Shown: positions 1-13,049, counted from the first letter of the stretch. The stretch: DNA of 64,000 nt from Melastoma dodecandrum (GCA_029817715.1 JARUPY010000290.1:620001-684000); one strand, 5' to 3'. The notes: generated from the letters alone by a model not told the origin. Made by a program: numbers and translations.

Positions 1-993
1 TTGGCATGCTCAAGCTTTCGATTCTTTGGTTGTATGGCTTATAGTACGCCAAAGATGTTGCAGATTTTCCCTCAAGCTCATCCTTCAGGGCCTCTTGTAT
101 TAGTTCTTTCATCGCTCTAGTTGAGACTAAAGCATCAACAGAGACAGATACAGACTTCGGTGAATCATCCACGTTCATCACATTCTTGCCTTTATCCTTA
201 CGAACATGAGAACCTCCTTCATCAGATTTCTTCCAGACTCTTTATTCTCGATCCTGCTTATGACATATTCAAGTTGTTGATCCCTATCCTTCATGGATTT
301 CGTCATCGCCTCTACTGCTTTGGTGAGAGATGCAACTTGGTCCTCCAATGATGGGGTGTCAGCCATCATGACAGGCATAATTTCATCTAACTTCTCAGGT
401 AGATCAACCTCATTAGCGTTTCGAGATTGATTTGGTGAAGAGTCCTCCGATGAGCTATTATGGAAGCTCGGCAGGGGGTCTGGCGACATAATGCCTTTAC
501 TCAATGGAGCCTTTGCATCGACCTCCTTGCAGGATGGAAGTGACTTTGGAAAAACAGATCGAAGAATGTCTTCTATCTCCTCCATTTGCTTGCGCGTTTT
601 AGCCCTTGATTCAACAAAGCTCCATTTTGGAGTGCAGTCTAATGAAGAATTCCCAAGAGGAGAGACACTTAATGAGTCGTTGCAGAAGCTACCCAAAGGA
701 GCTGGTGATATGGCACCCTAGCTGAGAAGGTTTCTTTCAGTAACATCCTTGTATGATGGAAGTGACTTAGGAGAGATGGATCTTAGAATCTCCTCCATCT
801 CCTTATATATATCATCCATCGGTCTGGTCTTGGTGAAGTTTCGGGAACCAGGCAATGAAGAGCTTTCAGATGAGTGAGAAGGAAAACTAACTAGCTGATT
901 ATTCACAACATCGATGGAGTTCTTCAGCATGATAATCTTTGAAGCCATCTGGATACTTGGATGTAAAGAGATGAGAGGTAAAGATGGTCCCAC
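1..993 (-). pseudogene. Ty3/gypsy retrotransposon gag, N-terminal part, broken
   Basis: The minus strand encodes a gag-like protein starting at the ATG at 993. It is acidic and serine-rich, with a predicted coiled segment (residues like SLEDQVASLTKAVEAMTKSM, about 290-350) typical of gag proteins of plant Tat/Athila-type gypsy elements. The frame is interrupted by an in-frame TAG at 718-720 and ends at 178, where the similarity continues to base 1 in another frame (MKELIQEALKDELEG), so there is also a frameshift. A short duplication is visible: the motif EILRSxxPKSLPSxKxV occurs once on each side of the TAG. The retroelement lineage is inferred from the gag pattern and from the leader behind it; no pol is inside the window. 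It is dead as a coding sequence. Confidence 0.6.
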
Positions 994-1900
994 TAGGCGT
1001 GCCGAAAATTTGTGAGCGTAGAAATCACACGATCTGTATATAGACCGGAAATTGTGTACAAATTGTCGTATTGAAAATATAGCGAGTTCTATCTCTAGTC
1101 ACGAACAAAGCATGTGAGTCCCTTGATTCTATACTTCCAAGATATGCAAATGTGGAAGGGCTGATGCTCTGGGGAATATCCGCTGGAGCTTCGGGGAGAT
1201 ATGCTGATGAAGACGATGGGGTTGTATAGCTTGATCCGGCGAGTCTTTAGGAGTGGCGAAGATCACCAGAGCTGTATAAGCTTGATCTGGAGTCTTCTGA
1301 AGATGGACGAAAAACACCAGGGCTGCTGAAGCTTAATCTGGAAACTTGATCTGGAGACTCTTCTGAAGATTGGCGAAGAATACCAGGGCTGCAGAAGCTT
1401 GATATGGCAGAACTTCGTCGTCGATCGAGTGAGGAGATGGTTGAGAACTTCGTTATTCAAGAAGCTCCTCACTCTTCAGCATGTGTGCCAATGAGGGAGA
1501 AGGGGCTCCCTTTATATAGGAGTTGAAGGGCCCTTGGGTGCTTTCTCTAGCCGATGTGGGATATTGAAGCATGGGCTTGAGGGCCATATTGGGCTGGCAA
1601 TTGGATTGTGCTGGAGTATGGGCCAGACCATTAATGGGCCGATCTATGGGCTAGTCCAGTTTATTTTATAATTGAGTTAAGCTTGAATTGGGCTAGCATA
1701 TGGACTGAGCCATAATTATTAAACCTAATAGATAAGTAGGTTGGGCTTGAATTTATATATTCCCAACATCATCCCTATTAATTAATTTTACACTAAATTA
1801 TAAGTGTAAAATATTTCATATCATATTCAGCCGATATAATATATAGTTTGGGCCGAATGATATTATTTTGGCGTTAATAAAATTTCAATGTCTACACCAC
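994..1900 (-). mobile_element. LTR and leader region of the gypsy element at the window start
   Basis: This stretch lies directly upstream (on the minus strand) of the gag remnant. It holds the sequence GGCACGCCTAGTGGGAC just before gag, resembling the start of the internal region of plant Tat-type gypsy elements. There is a minus-strand TATA box at 1511-1518 and the dodecamer CCGATGTGGGAT at 1551-1562, a common plant LTR motif. A 13-base word (CACGAACAAAGCA) recurs near 1098 and 1900 and may mark the edges, but I could not define LTR ends or a target duplication. No gene is seen in it. Confidence 0.4.
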
Positions 1901-2254
1901 GAACAAAGCAAAGGGCTTGATGGGAGAGATGGTGGGAGAGGGGTTAGAGGGGGAGGAGGAAGAGATGACAAAAGGGGGATTTGAATAATTGGAGCCTGAA
2001 GGGCTTGTGATCGAGTGATTGTTTAATTGTGGGTTGTAATAAGTTTATAAGTGGGATCGTCGATATGATTCGTTTTTACGATCGTGCTTTCAATCTTATG
2101 ATTTCACTTTTTTTTGATAAATATATGATTTCACTTTGATTTCACCCAAAAACAATTTTTAGTGTGATTGAACTCGCCGTAACCCAAAAAATCAAATCAT
2201 CTAGAGAAATTTAGATGAATTATGATACGAGTTTGACAACTATGACATGCCAAC

Positions 2255-2400
2255 GTCATTTTTCAAATTTCAATTCATAACCACGATGCTTCATGGCATG
2301 TTAAACCTTAACGACTTGAATCAAATCTTCCTTTGTTTGAAATCTTCTGTTACTACAAAATCAACTATAATGCTTCCTCTATGTTCAGATTTATGTACTT
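2255..2400 (-). pseudogene. Trace of a Mutator-type transposase N-terminus
   Basis: On the minus strand a short frame reads RFQTKEDLIQVVKV, a stop, then HAMKHRGYELKFEK. This matches the shape of the N-terminal zinc domain of plant Mutator transposases (F-x-S/T-K-E-D-L-I-x-A-V then H-x-x-x-H and an E-V-V-K-S-like end), and resembles the equivalent part of the transposase at 51.2 kb. It is broken by stops and nothing further is readable around it. The rest of 1,900-2,880 is AT-rich and I see no gene in it. The match is by eye and weak. Confidence 0.3.
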
Positions 2401-2880
2401 CATTTTTAAAATTAATGTCCCTCCATAATCTCCATATTTCACATAGAATAAAAATGTTCTTTTATAACCATACCATAAATATCCTTATCACAATTTGGCT
2501 ATTCTAATTTTATGTCGTCCATTACAACATCAAATTCATCATTAGAATTGGATTCACTGCTTTCAACCATTCTCTCTATCGATGCATCATCGAGAAATGA
2601 TTATGTAACATCACTATAAGTATGTTTAATCTTTAAAGCCTTCATTTTGAAACTAATAAGTTTCAAGTAAGATAATAACTTGAACATTTTCTTCGATAAC
2701 GTCATTATTTCTTATAACAATCTCATTACTCTCATGTGGAGCAATTGTTTCGACTTTATTTATATGTAAATTTTTTTATCGCCGTAATTTAGAGCGAATT
2801 CAATCAAATCATCTACATCACCATTTCCTCAAACACTTCAATAATTTATGTCCTTCAATACACTAATTGAGGATTATGAT

Positions 2881-4922
2881 TGTTGACCTATGTTTTGATA
2901 ATGAACTTAAGCAACGAGTTACTTGTGGTCAGCAGTATTACTTCATGAATCGTGTGTTTATCTTTAGTGATGAGCTTGAGAAGAGTGACTTATCTTTAGT
3001 GATGAGCTTGAGAAGTGTGTTGTTGAGTCACAGCTAGCATAAGCTGTATATTGTTGTTTTATAGTAAACTGTTACCGTAATAATACGCTTATTCAATGAA
3101 GATATGGAAATAAATTCTTAATTACGTTATATTCTGATTTATTTCGGGATATATGTCTGATTGTCTAAATACGTTGAATGTTATGTAAATATCTTCAATT
3201 CATACGTTTAGGTAACTCAATATTATGATATTTGCTTTCCAAGTTTATTTTTGTAAATAAAATATTTTATTATGATCTTCTACAGTCTTAGGCTGTAAAG
3301 GGATAAAATGTTAAATCGGATAATATTGATTATCTTTTGATTTTAATAACTGTTCAAATAAGATTATTATTAGGATAGTTATCTTAAAAACCATGGAAAC
3401 AAATTATCTCATTCGGATGATTTGTGTTAACCAAGGGAAGTTACCATTGGAAACTTACCTTCTCGGGCGCAGCGACCGTTGAGTAGACGTCTGCTCAGAC
3501 TAGTGCGCAACTTTTGGAAACAAATCACGAAGATTGTCCCAACGTATCTGGACATCTTTTCTCCATTAAAATCAGACTATGACGTCAGACCAATTTTCCT
3601 TTGTGCGCCTGAGTGGTCTGAGTAGTTGTCTAAAGCCTGTGTAATCTGAGTGAAGCTTTGAGGATCGGCAGAGAACGAAAGGTGCTAAGTGATCGCCTGG
3701 TTCTTACTTCTTGCAATATGCGTGTGGGAGTGTCAAAGGCTTAGTGCGACCTTGATTGTCGTGAGAGGGACTGAGTGTCCTCGGTGCGTTCAACGAGCAG
3801 CTAGCGAATCGTCTGAGGGAAGCTAAGTGAATACCTGTTCTAAATTCAATAACAAGTTGCTAACCCATCGGCAAGAAGCCGTTCTTGTCGTGTCTCTTCG
3901 CAAGGAAGTCTCGAACTTACGGAGTTTGAGTAGTTAGACATGCACGTGCGGGTGCGCACCAGAAGTCTCGTGCCTGCAGGGTAGAGCAGGAGTTAGGAAC
4001 GCTGCCGGAGTGGAAAGAGGTCCTCCCGAGCACAGGGGTCATGTGCAGAAGTCTCGACCTCCTAAGGGACAGTAGAGCAGGTAGCATGGGAGCCGCTGGA
4101 GTTGAAAATTCCACCCTAGGCACTGGGTGTGCACTGTAGTGAGTCACGGCTGTGGTAACTGTGCACGTCCGAACTGAGTGTAGGACGAATACCACGACTT
4201 CGCTATGTGAGAAGTCAGGTTCCGTTGTGTGAGGAATCAACCTTTTCTTTTGTTTCTTTTCTAATCTAAATGACTCTGTGCAATTGTCTCTTGAGTACTT
4301 ACAGGCTCATCATGAGAAGAGACAAAAGCTGTATGGAAATCCTCTGCTGAGCTAATAAATGCTGAAGCATTTCTCTACTGTGAACTAGAAACAAGCTGCT
4401 CCTTAAGAAGTCGTTCTTCACTGTAAGGAATTATTTGTGAGGATTTATACTCTAACACAATTTTGTCTTTGTACTTTGATCGACAGACTTACGCCTAAGC
4501 GTCGTGCTGTGTGGAAATCATTTGAGTAATCAACTGGTGAGCATGAGCATCGTTATGCTGGAACGAGAAGACGTCCACTGTGTGAGGAACTGATCGTTGC
4601 CCAAGAGTGATTTCCTCTTGTAAAGGATTCTAAATCTCACTTGTTGAGATATCGAAAGCCTCGTGCAAAAGGTTCATTTGCACCCATTATATTTATATAG
4701 TGGAATCAGCTCTGCGGTGGAAAAGTGGACATAGATCGATTAAGGCCGAGCCACTATAAACTATTGTGTCCATTACGATCGCGCAAACACTCGTACGAAA
4801 ATCTACTCGATCAAATCGTAACGGTTACAGCGAACCAGATCTCACTTCTAATAAACGCTCTACTTTGACACAGTACGCTTCCGCTTATACTGAGAAAGGG
4901 CGAAAAAGTTACAATCACTAAT
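2881..4922 (+). mobile_element. Copia-type LTR, 3' end truncated
   Basis: The stretch starts TGTTGACCTATGTTTTGATAATGAAC, which parallels the start of the solo LTR at 43,414 (TGTTGGGACGGTTTTGATGATGAAC). Near its end it has GCCGAGCCACTATAAAC, matching GCCGAACCACTATAAAA in the other LTR, followed by the fading sequence CACTAATTCA, which in the other LTR continues into a C-rich end and TAACA. That end is missing here, so the 3' terminus is truncated, and no target duplication was found. About 2.04 kb long. Open frames inside it (for example 3,917-4,240 minus) show no family resemblance and are probably chance. Confidence 0.55.
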
Positions 4923-5072
4923 TCATTTAGATCAATATCTAATCTCAATAAATTGATCAAATTAGTACCCTCATATAACTAAATAATAATCTCACGATCT
5001 CTATCATAATAGGTTTCATAATTCTTATATATAATACATTACCTCCGATAAAGCATAACAATTTAATGCACC
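4923..5072. other. AT-rich spacer between the copia LTR and the left viral arm
   Basis: Short AT-rich stretch with no gene. It separates the truncated LTR from the first base shared by both viral arms (5,073), so it is taken as host or older repeat DNA at the viral junction. Confidence 0.4.
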
Positions 5073-5146
5073 TCTTCTTCTTTTTAGAGAGAGAGAGAAA
5101 TAGAGATTATTACTCCTGCCTGAAGTTATTGCCCTGCCTTACCACC

Positions 5147-8100
5147 ATGGATAGCCCCATAAATCTTGACCTCAGCTCATCCTCTAGAAAATCAAGCTCT
5201 AGTATAGAATCCCTTTATGAAATTACTCATAAAAATTGTGATGAAAATCAGGTTGCCAATACTAAGCTTCCTTTGCTCAACCCATATGCTGCTTATGATA
5301 AACCATTGACAGGCCCAATAAGAAGCATTCGGACATTGATCAGACAGACATCTTCTTCGGTCCTTGAATATGTCCAGACCAGTAAATTTAACCAGCACCC
5401 AATTATTGGAACCCAAAGAGAACAGTTCGTAACATTACACTGGCCCATGGAATTTCTGGACAAATGGTTAGAAAAAGGCTATACTCATCTCCATTTTGGA
5501 GCAATCAGACTTGCCTTGACTTACCATGGACGAAAAGGACTGCCTGTTACAGCAAGAATGGCCTTATTGGACACCAGATATATGGAATACCAGCATGCGG
5601 TTATTGGAACAATAGAGACTACACTAAATGCAGGAACTGTATTTGTTACTCTTTATCCTAATTTCTGCATGTCTCTCAGGGATAACAAGATCCAGGAAGC
5701 ATTACAGGTCCAACTCCAAATATGTGGAGCACCGATTGTTTCAGACTCCATTGAGGCAACGCTGCACTACCAAATGGCATACAGGGTGCAGAACCATGCC
5801 TTGGACCTTAAGCTACATGAAGCTTCAGATGAAGCTCTGCTTATCACAGCAGATTACTTCAATCATAAAGCTCCTACCTGCATTCATGTCCCAAGACAGA
5901 TACCGCGCACTGAGCTGATGAAGTTACTACCTGAGAAGTGGGTCACAGACTACGAGCAAATCAAGAGACGAACGGCACCGGTTGCCCCCATCCAGTCTAC
6001 ATCTCCCATTTTTATCAGGGATAAAGATGGTACAATCACAATCAAGTATGACCGAACCAAAGAACCATCGGCACCACCCCTTTTTCCAAGCATGTTCATA
6101 GTACAACCAGTACCCAAGGAAAGGAAACCAGATTCGCTCAACAGGATCATCCATTCGTTTGATGGACAAGGAAATCCCTCCTACTTCTTTAAGGACAGAC
6201 ATTCTGGTCATTGCTTTTGGGATGACGCCCAGTGTGATTCAACTTGTGATTGTGATCAACCAGAGACTCTTGAAGAAGATGATAGCAAGCGAAGAAAACG
6301 AAGGTCCTGCAACAAAAAGAGACCTCTTCCCGTCCTTGACTCCGACTATGATAGTGATGAAGAGGACTGTTGCCAAAAGCCCATAAGGAAAATGGACAGA
6401 CCAGGACTCCTTGGTCAACCCTCTGGAAAGTTTGACTATATAGTTAATTATGATATTCCGACTACGGATCCAGAGACGGGTCCAATTATCCCTACAGGAT
6501 GGGATAATCATGACAAACCACCCGCACCATCTTCAGTATCAGCCTTCCCTGATCAAGAACTAATTTGGAAGAGAAAACTGCCTACGAAGCCGACACAACG
6601 GATTCTCCCATGCTATAAGCCAATTCTGAAATGGCAGAAAAAGCACCCGGAAGAACAGGTCCTGCCATCAGCCGTGGTTGATACAACGCTACCAATGTAC
6701 CAGCAAGCTGTTGGACGTTGCTCTCAGGAAGTCAAGTTCAGTCCACTCCAGACTACTCTAGCGGTTATGATGATGAGACCTGACCCTCACCATTACACTT
6801 TCCCACCAACTGAGGAACATACGGTCGATAACGTGAAGTATATGGCAAAGATTCCTGTTCCCACAGCCATAGATAATAATGGACGACCAACGGGAAATAG
6901 CATGGCAGAAACAGTCTTAAACTGGCAAAGCCAGAATGCATTGATTCAGAATGATGCATTATGTAGTATCAGTAACAAGATCAGCACATTCCAGAATCAC
7001 TTCCTAACAGCTGAAAAAACCCTGCATGAGAAGCTTGATGGACATCACGAACTTCTCTATAAAGGAATTGAATCTGACAACGAAAGAATGCATGAAGTGC
7101 TGCGAGTTCTACAAAAGAACCTAGATGACCTTGTACAAGGAAAATTCCCTTCATATTTTAGAGCTGACCCGGACGAAGAAATCATCAAGCTAAAAAGAAA
7201 AATTAAGGCTGTAGAGGAAAGAACTTCTACTCCCCCAAGTCGGCCAACTGATCCCTTTGGTTTTAATAGACACTCCTTCTACTCACCCTTGCAGGATCAT
7301 GCGAAAGGATATAATTTGTTCGCTCCTACAACAAAGCGGGATGTTGCAGAACTCAGGGACATTGCAAAGAAACAGCAGAAGGAAGGTCATAAAAGGAAAG
7401 AAATTAAGGAAGGAAAAAGAAAGATTCCCAGCTCCGCCGCCACGGAAAAGAAACAACAGCCGAGTCTGTCAAGTTCAACTAGTTCCCCCAGTCAACCATT
7501 GCCAAGGCAGCACTTATTCATCAGAGAAGAAATATCTCCAAGAAATCTGCCGAGGCCTCAGGCCAGGTTCCAATCAAATGATTCGGAGGAATCAGAGACA
7601 TCTCCCTCTGAAAACTATACAAATTCAGATGGATATGATAATGCCACCTCGGATCAAGTTGATGAATATACCTCAAAGATTTTTATGACCCGGTGTACTT
7701 TATCGGCAGATGAGAAAGAATCCTCATATCTGGCATCCGACACTATATCAAATCCTTTGGAATATACTACAAGCTCCTCGGAAGATGAGCATCCTCAAGT
7801 TTTGATGGCCGACAGAGAACCTGAAGTCTATGAACCCGAAGACGCAGATTTCTCAGAACAATATGAGGAAAGACAAAGGACGAACCCCGGCACTGGAGAC
7901 AAGCATAATCTACGGTTTACGTTAGATGATATCCGCTGGGATAAATGGGCAGACCGGCTAAAAGAATTTCATTCTTGGTGTTTATTTAAAAGACTCACAG
8001 TCTTTTCTTCAATTGATATTCTTTCAGAACTAACAGCCAGGTTTACAGGCATCTTAAAGACCTGGTGGGATCTTGTTCCTGAACCAACTCAGATCCAGCT

Positions 8101-11100
8101 GCTAAGCCTTCAGTTCCAGGAATTCTTGAGTCATGTACATGCACACTTCATAGGAAATCCTGATAATCAGATGGATGAAATGAGAAGAGAGTTCTTCAAA
8201 AGGAAGTGTTGCTCCTACGACAAAAAAGAAGTGAATAGGCATTTCAAAAGAATGATCTACCTATTCCTCAACCTTGGAGCAGATAATGCGCTAAAACCAG
8301 TATTCCTGTCCTCAGTATTAGAAGACATATCCGCTTTGGTTGAAAAGGAACTAGCAGCTAAGAACCTTAGAGTCATGGATCTCACTATGGGACAAATTGT
8401 GCAAGCAGTACATTTTGCCATAAATGAACTCTGTCAACGAAAGGAGGTAATACGAACCTTCCTCAAATATGATAGAAAGCTTGAAGTTGCTTGCAGGCCT
8501 CCAAGATACACCACCAAGTGCAGCAAAGAATCATGTGACTGCTCAAAGAAATCCAGACGATATTCCAGAAGCCATATAAGTCCCAAATCTCATCACAAGA
8601 AGAGAGACAAGAAGCACAGACCTCAAAGACGGGCAAAAAGATACCCAATTAGATTTGCTCCTCAGAGGAGGAAAAGGTTTTTACGATTCAAGAGCAAAAC
8701 CTCTCCAGGAGTCAAATCCTCCAAATGCTATGTCTGTGGAAAAAAGGGACATTATGCGAAAGAATGTCCTCAAGGTCAGAGGAAGTTTGTAGCACAACTG
8801 GAAGCACTCACAGGTGTGACACTGCAAGATGCAGATGTAGAGTCAATCTTCTCTATAGATGATGAGCCAACTATATGCTGCCTAGAAGATAAACATCCTA
8901 GCTCAGCCCATCAAACAGAAGAATCTGAAGACTCTGACTATCGAGAGATTTATACTTTCACCACCATTTCACGACATCCTCCACAATCGGCTGGAGCCAT
9001 CCCATTTATTTATACCAGATCACTTCCTTCCTGTGAATCCAGTTCTAGGAAGGGAAAGGAAGATTCCTCGATCATGGAAGAAAGTTCACCAGCAGATTTA
9101 CCATTCATTGCTGCTACAAGAGTCTCTCCCCATATCAAGGTACAAATCTACTTCTCCAAGTATCACAGGCCTATACAGGCAATTGCTTTCATTGATACAG
9201 GAGCTGCAGAAAGTATGATAAATCCTGCCATGGTACCATCAGACTTTTTAGTCCCAGAAGTAAACACCTACAAGGCTGCATCCAGTAAAAACTTTTCAAC
9301 ATATCTCAGGACAAAAATCATAAAGGTCATGATTTTTCCCACTTGCACTATCAGTTCTGCTATTGTTGCAACTAATCTTCCAGGAAAGGATCTTGTCCTT
9401 GGATGGGACTTGCTACAACAAATTCCGAGTTTGAGATTCCTCCCAACAGGAATCCGTTTTAAGTCAAGCTTCAAACCATTTGTACAACAAGAACGGATGT
9501 ATTCTGTACAACCAGCAGAACAGATCATGGAACTCTTCAAACCCATGTTTGCAGAGAATCATCAAGAGTTCCTAGCCAAGTGCCCTAATCCATTGTGGAA
9601 AAACCCTCAGTTCTTCGTCAGCTTGCCCTTCAAACAGAATGAAGATGTCACTCCAACAAAAGCAAGCCACCCAGGATTGAATCCTGAAGATGCTGTAAAG
9701 ATTTAAGAAGAATGTGAAGAACTGCGAAAACAAGGTCTGATAGAATATTCCAAATCACCTTGGGCATGTCAAGCTTTTTACGTCAATATAAGATCAGAAC
9801 AAGCTCGAGGGAAAAAGAGAATGGTGATCAACTATCAACCATTGAATCACTTCCTGATGGACATCAACTTTCCTCTTCCAAACAAAACAGCTTTGTTCTC
9901 TTCCCTAGCCAAAGCCAAGGTATTCTCAAAATTTGACCTTAAAAGTGGTTTCTAGCAGATTGGAATTCGGCCCGAAGAGAGATGGAAGACAGCGTTCTGC
10001 ATTCCCAATGGACATTATCAATGGAAGGTCCTACCATTCGGATTAAAGACTGCCCCCTCACTTTTCCAAAAAACAATGACTCATATTTTTGGATCTCTGC
10101 AATCATCTGCTCTTATTTACATAGATGATATCCTGCTATTTAGCAATGATCTAACCTCTCATGAAGCTTTATTAAAAGAGTTTGCACAACTCTTGAGTCA
10201 ATACGGGATCATGCTTGCAGAAAAGAAAGTACAGCTGTGCACTACTACAATTGATTTCCTAGGTATGAAACTGGCAGACGGACAATACTACCCTGGACCG
10301 CACATAGCACAAGAACTTCTCAAGTTCCCTGATTCACAACTGACGGTCAAACAGGTACAACAATTTTTGGGAATTGTAAATTATTTAAGAGATTTTGTCC
10401 CAGGAATCAGCCAGTATACCAGCCAGCTGGAAAAGCATTTAAAGAAAAATGCACTACCATGGAATGATGCACAAACTGAAGCAGTCAAAGTTCTCAAGTC
10501 CAAATTGCAGCACCTACCCCCATTACAAATCCCTTCTGATGGAATCAGAGTCTTGCAAACAGATGCAAGTAATGAATTTTGGGCTGCTATACTCCTAGAC
10601 GAACAGGATGGACAGAGAAGAGTTTGTGCATACAAGTCAGGAAAATTCAGCCATGCTGAACAACATTATCACTCATCGATTAAAGAGATACTGGCAGTGA
10701 AAAATGGAATCAAGAAGTTCGAGTTCCACCTCGCAGGACATCATTTCCTGGTTGAGACAGACTTCAAGTCATTCAGCTCAATGATGAATTTCAACACAAA
10801 GATTATACCTAGTGCTCAACTGTTAAGACTGTCAGAATGGTTCTCCCAGTATACTTTCACAGTCAAACACATCAAAGGTAAATCTAATGTGGTTGCTGAT
10901 TTCTTATCAAGACCATTTGATACAGCTAACCCCAAACTCTTGGAGCATCCTAAGCTACAGGCTATGTTCACCACTCATATTCAAGGAAAGCCTCGAAGAA
11001 ATCAGGCTATAGCAATGCCCCCAGAAATTCATAGGTGGAATGAAATATTCAGATTTGACTATGCTTTAGATATCCTTTCTCAACCCTATACCAGGATGGA

Positions 11101-12001
11101 ATACTACCTGGAACAGATTTTCCAGAAACATGGACAGATATTTTTTCCAGTGGAAGGATTACACCCTACTTATCCGTTCTTACATCTCTTTCCCATACGA
11201 CCAGAAGAAATCTTCCCAGAAGATTTAAAGTGGTTCCTTTGGTACTTCTTCCATTCACACAACACAGCCTTAGAATTCCCAGCAGCTGAAATGCTACAAT
11301 ATTTAGACAGCTTTGGAGATCTCTTTGTTTACTCCCCACACAAGCATCCACGTGCTTATTTGGCTGAGGTGCTATCATGGTTTGCACCATTGGTTCAGTG
11401 GAAAATATGGTTCGAAGAACATGCATACCGCTACCAAAAGTGGCCGGGAATTACAGCTAACTCAATTTTTCTGTTTTGCAGAAGATGGCACTACAGTGAA
11501 GAAGCACATTCATTAGTTTCCATAAATACAGTTGATGAATTCTCCTGCTTGCCTAACTCAATTGCTCTACATTATGGAGAATTTGAGGACATGACAGTTC
11601 TCTTGCCACATGCCGTTCCACCTTCATACCATCCAGGCACACCAGAGTACCAGGATGCAGCATACAACCGACAGTGCCTCACAGAAAAGCTCTGCATACT
11701 AAATACGTGCCCATTCCCAACAGATGAAGACCTTTTGGCCCAAAGAATTTTAAGGATCAACATGACCCACGTTTGGAACCTCTCAATGGCCCTGCAAACC
11801 TTTTCACAAGCCCAAACAGACTGGGATGCAGTTGCGGAAGACATACTTCATAGTATTGATCTAACAGGCCCAGGATCGTCACAAAGCCCAAATCAGCCAC
11901 CAGGCCCAGATCAATCAGCCGGTCCATCAACAAGATACAAGAGACCCCCAAAAGCTAAAGACAAGGACCCACATGGAAAGAAGCCAAAGACTCACCAGTA
12001 A
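5147..12001 (+). pseudogene. Pararetroviral polyprotein (MP-CP-PR-RT-RH), left arm, two in-frame stops
   Basis: One frame of 2,285 codons from the ATG at 5,147 (Kozak-like ACCACCATGG; an upstream in-frame ATG at 5,066 lies outside the shared viral sequence). Order: 30K-type movement protein (residues about 60-250, with LLDTRY), a coat-protein region with an acidic linker and zinc knuckle CYVCGKKGHYAKEC at 8,726-8,767, an aspartic protease with DTG at 9,194-9,202, reverse transcriptase with YIDD at 10,118-10,129, RNase H with its first Asp at 10,562, then an extension of about 360 residues. The frame is broken twice without a shift: TAA at 9,704-9,706 between protease and RT, and TAG at 9,953-9,955 inside RT where the right arm has Trp. 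The TAA is shared with the right arm; the TAG is not. Confidence 0.9.
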
Positions 12002-12118
12002 TCCTCACATGCATAAAGGACAAAGAGATAAGATCAAATCTTCCAGCTCACTCAAGCACTAGGAAAGTAGATCATAACGTGGACAATCCACAGCCTAGTT
12101 TTCTTTTCTAGTTTTTGC

Positions 12119-12126
12119 TATATATA
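12119..12126 (+). promoter_or_regulatory. Viral TATA box, left arm
   Basis: TATATATAG sits about 115 bp after the polyprotein stop, where caulimovirids keep their pregenomic RNA promoter. Transcription from it would run right, across the leader and the spacer, into the inverted right arm. The inference rests on position and on the motif; no activity is shown. Confidence 0.55.
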
Positions 12127-12569
12127 GCTACCTCTTGTAACACTGGAAAGACAAGTCTCGAGCAATATACAAAGTTTTCCCAGAAAACCTCTCGAGCACT
12201 ACTTTCATGGCGTTCTAAAACACTCATAGGGCATTAACCAGGGCAGGCAGTAGGATCATCTAGATCTCTCACCAAATCTCTCTACATTCGATAAATCCAA
12301 AAAAATCAGAAAAACCCAAAAAACCCAGAACTTCATTCTATGTCTTTGCTATTTCATGTTCATAGAGTATTTGTGTTCATGTTTATTCTGTCACTGCTCT
12401 TTCCAGAATTTTCCAGGTTCTGTCTTACCCTCATGATCTATTATCTATCATCAATCATCTTTCTTATGTTTTGCTGAGCCCGGTGAATTCCTCTTTTACT
12501 CTGTTTGACTGCTTATCTTCTAGTTAAGGTGCTAAAGCATTGTTTACAGCAAGCATATCGTCTCTTTGA
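12127..12569 (+). other. Viral leader region, left arm
   Basis: Non-coding in all frames beyond short runs. By position this is the 5' leader of the pregenomic RNA. I did not find a primer-binding site complementary to initiator tRNA-Met, which would be expected in or near it. Confidence 0.45.
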
Positions 12570-13049
12570 AAGAATCTCTCTAGGAACCGTAAGGCTATCT
12601 ACTTCGCCAGTAAGTGCCACCTAGCCAAGAGGGCGTTCGGCCATCGGCTTGATATTGATAGCAGGTCAAAGATGAGACCTCCAAGGAGACATTGCCTCTG
12701 TAAACCTTGCTTTCCCCTAAACTGGTGGATGCACAGTCATTTTCACATAGCCATTCACCGCAGACGGTTTGAGGAACCCACATGGAAATCTCCCAGACAC
12801 CTCAGTCGTCTAGGATATCATATTAGATGGTTAACCAAGTACATAGAACTCAAAGTCCAGAAAGCCATCTTGAAACAACTGGATGTCTTCCTTGAATATG
12901 ATCTCTGTGATAAACCAGACAAAGATTGGTTTATAACTCCTTATGAAGGAAGGTATGCAAAAGCCTGGAAAAAACTGAAAGACCATGCCCAGTATAGAAC
13001 CTATTTGATTTGGTATTCTAAAAATTATCTGTACTGGAACTCTATGTAG
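12570..13049 (+). pseudogene. Leader-region open frame of the pararetrovirus, unknown function, left arm
   Basis: The frame is open from 12,570 (after a TGA) and passes the first ATG at 12,672. It encodes a basic, Trp/Cys/His-rich protein (residues such as CLCKPCFPLNWWMHSHFH, then FLEYDLCDKPDKDW). The same frame is conserved in the right arm, so it is probably viral coding sequence rather than chance. I do not recognise the family. It could be the N-terminal end of a polyprotein whose junction with the movement-protein region lies outside the integrated segment, or a separate small ORF. The viral part ends at 12,981; the last 22 codons run through the spacer between the arms and are not viral in both copies. 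Confidence 0.5.

Larger units (their letters stand above)
5073..12981 (+). mobile_element. Endogenous pararetrovirus (Caulimoviridae), left arm of inverted pair
   Basis: A nearly complete integrated pararetrovirus copy reading left to right: polyprotein region (5,147-12,001), a TATA box at 12,119, a leader, and a leader-region open frame. The domain order (movement protein, coat protein, protease, reverse transcriptase, RNase H in one frame, no integrase) is that of Petuvirus/Florendovirus-type caulimovirids; the exact genus is not settled by eye. The same sequence occurs in reverse complement at 13,054-20,956, and the two arms share both endpoints. No tRNA-Met primer-binding site was found in the arm, so the segment spanning it may be missing. 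The copy cannot make an intact polyprotein because of two in-frame stops. Confidence 0.9.

Noticed and set aside
3917..4240. 107-residue minus-strand frame
   Set aside because: It lies inside a copia-type LTR and shows no protein family features.
5192..9546. Several minus-strand frames within the viral polyprotein
   Set aside because: They are shadows of the plus-strand polyprotein; the same shadows recur in the mirrored arm.
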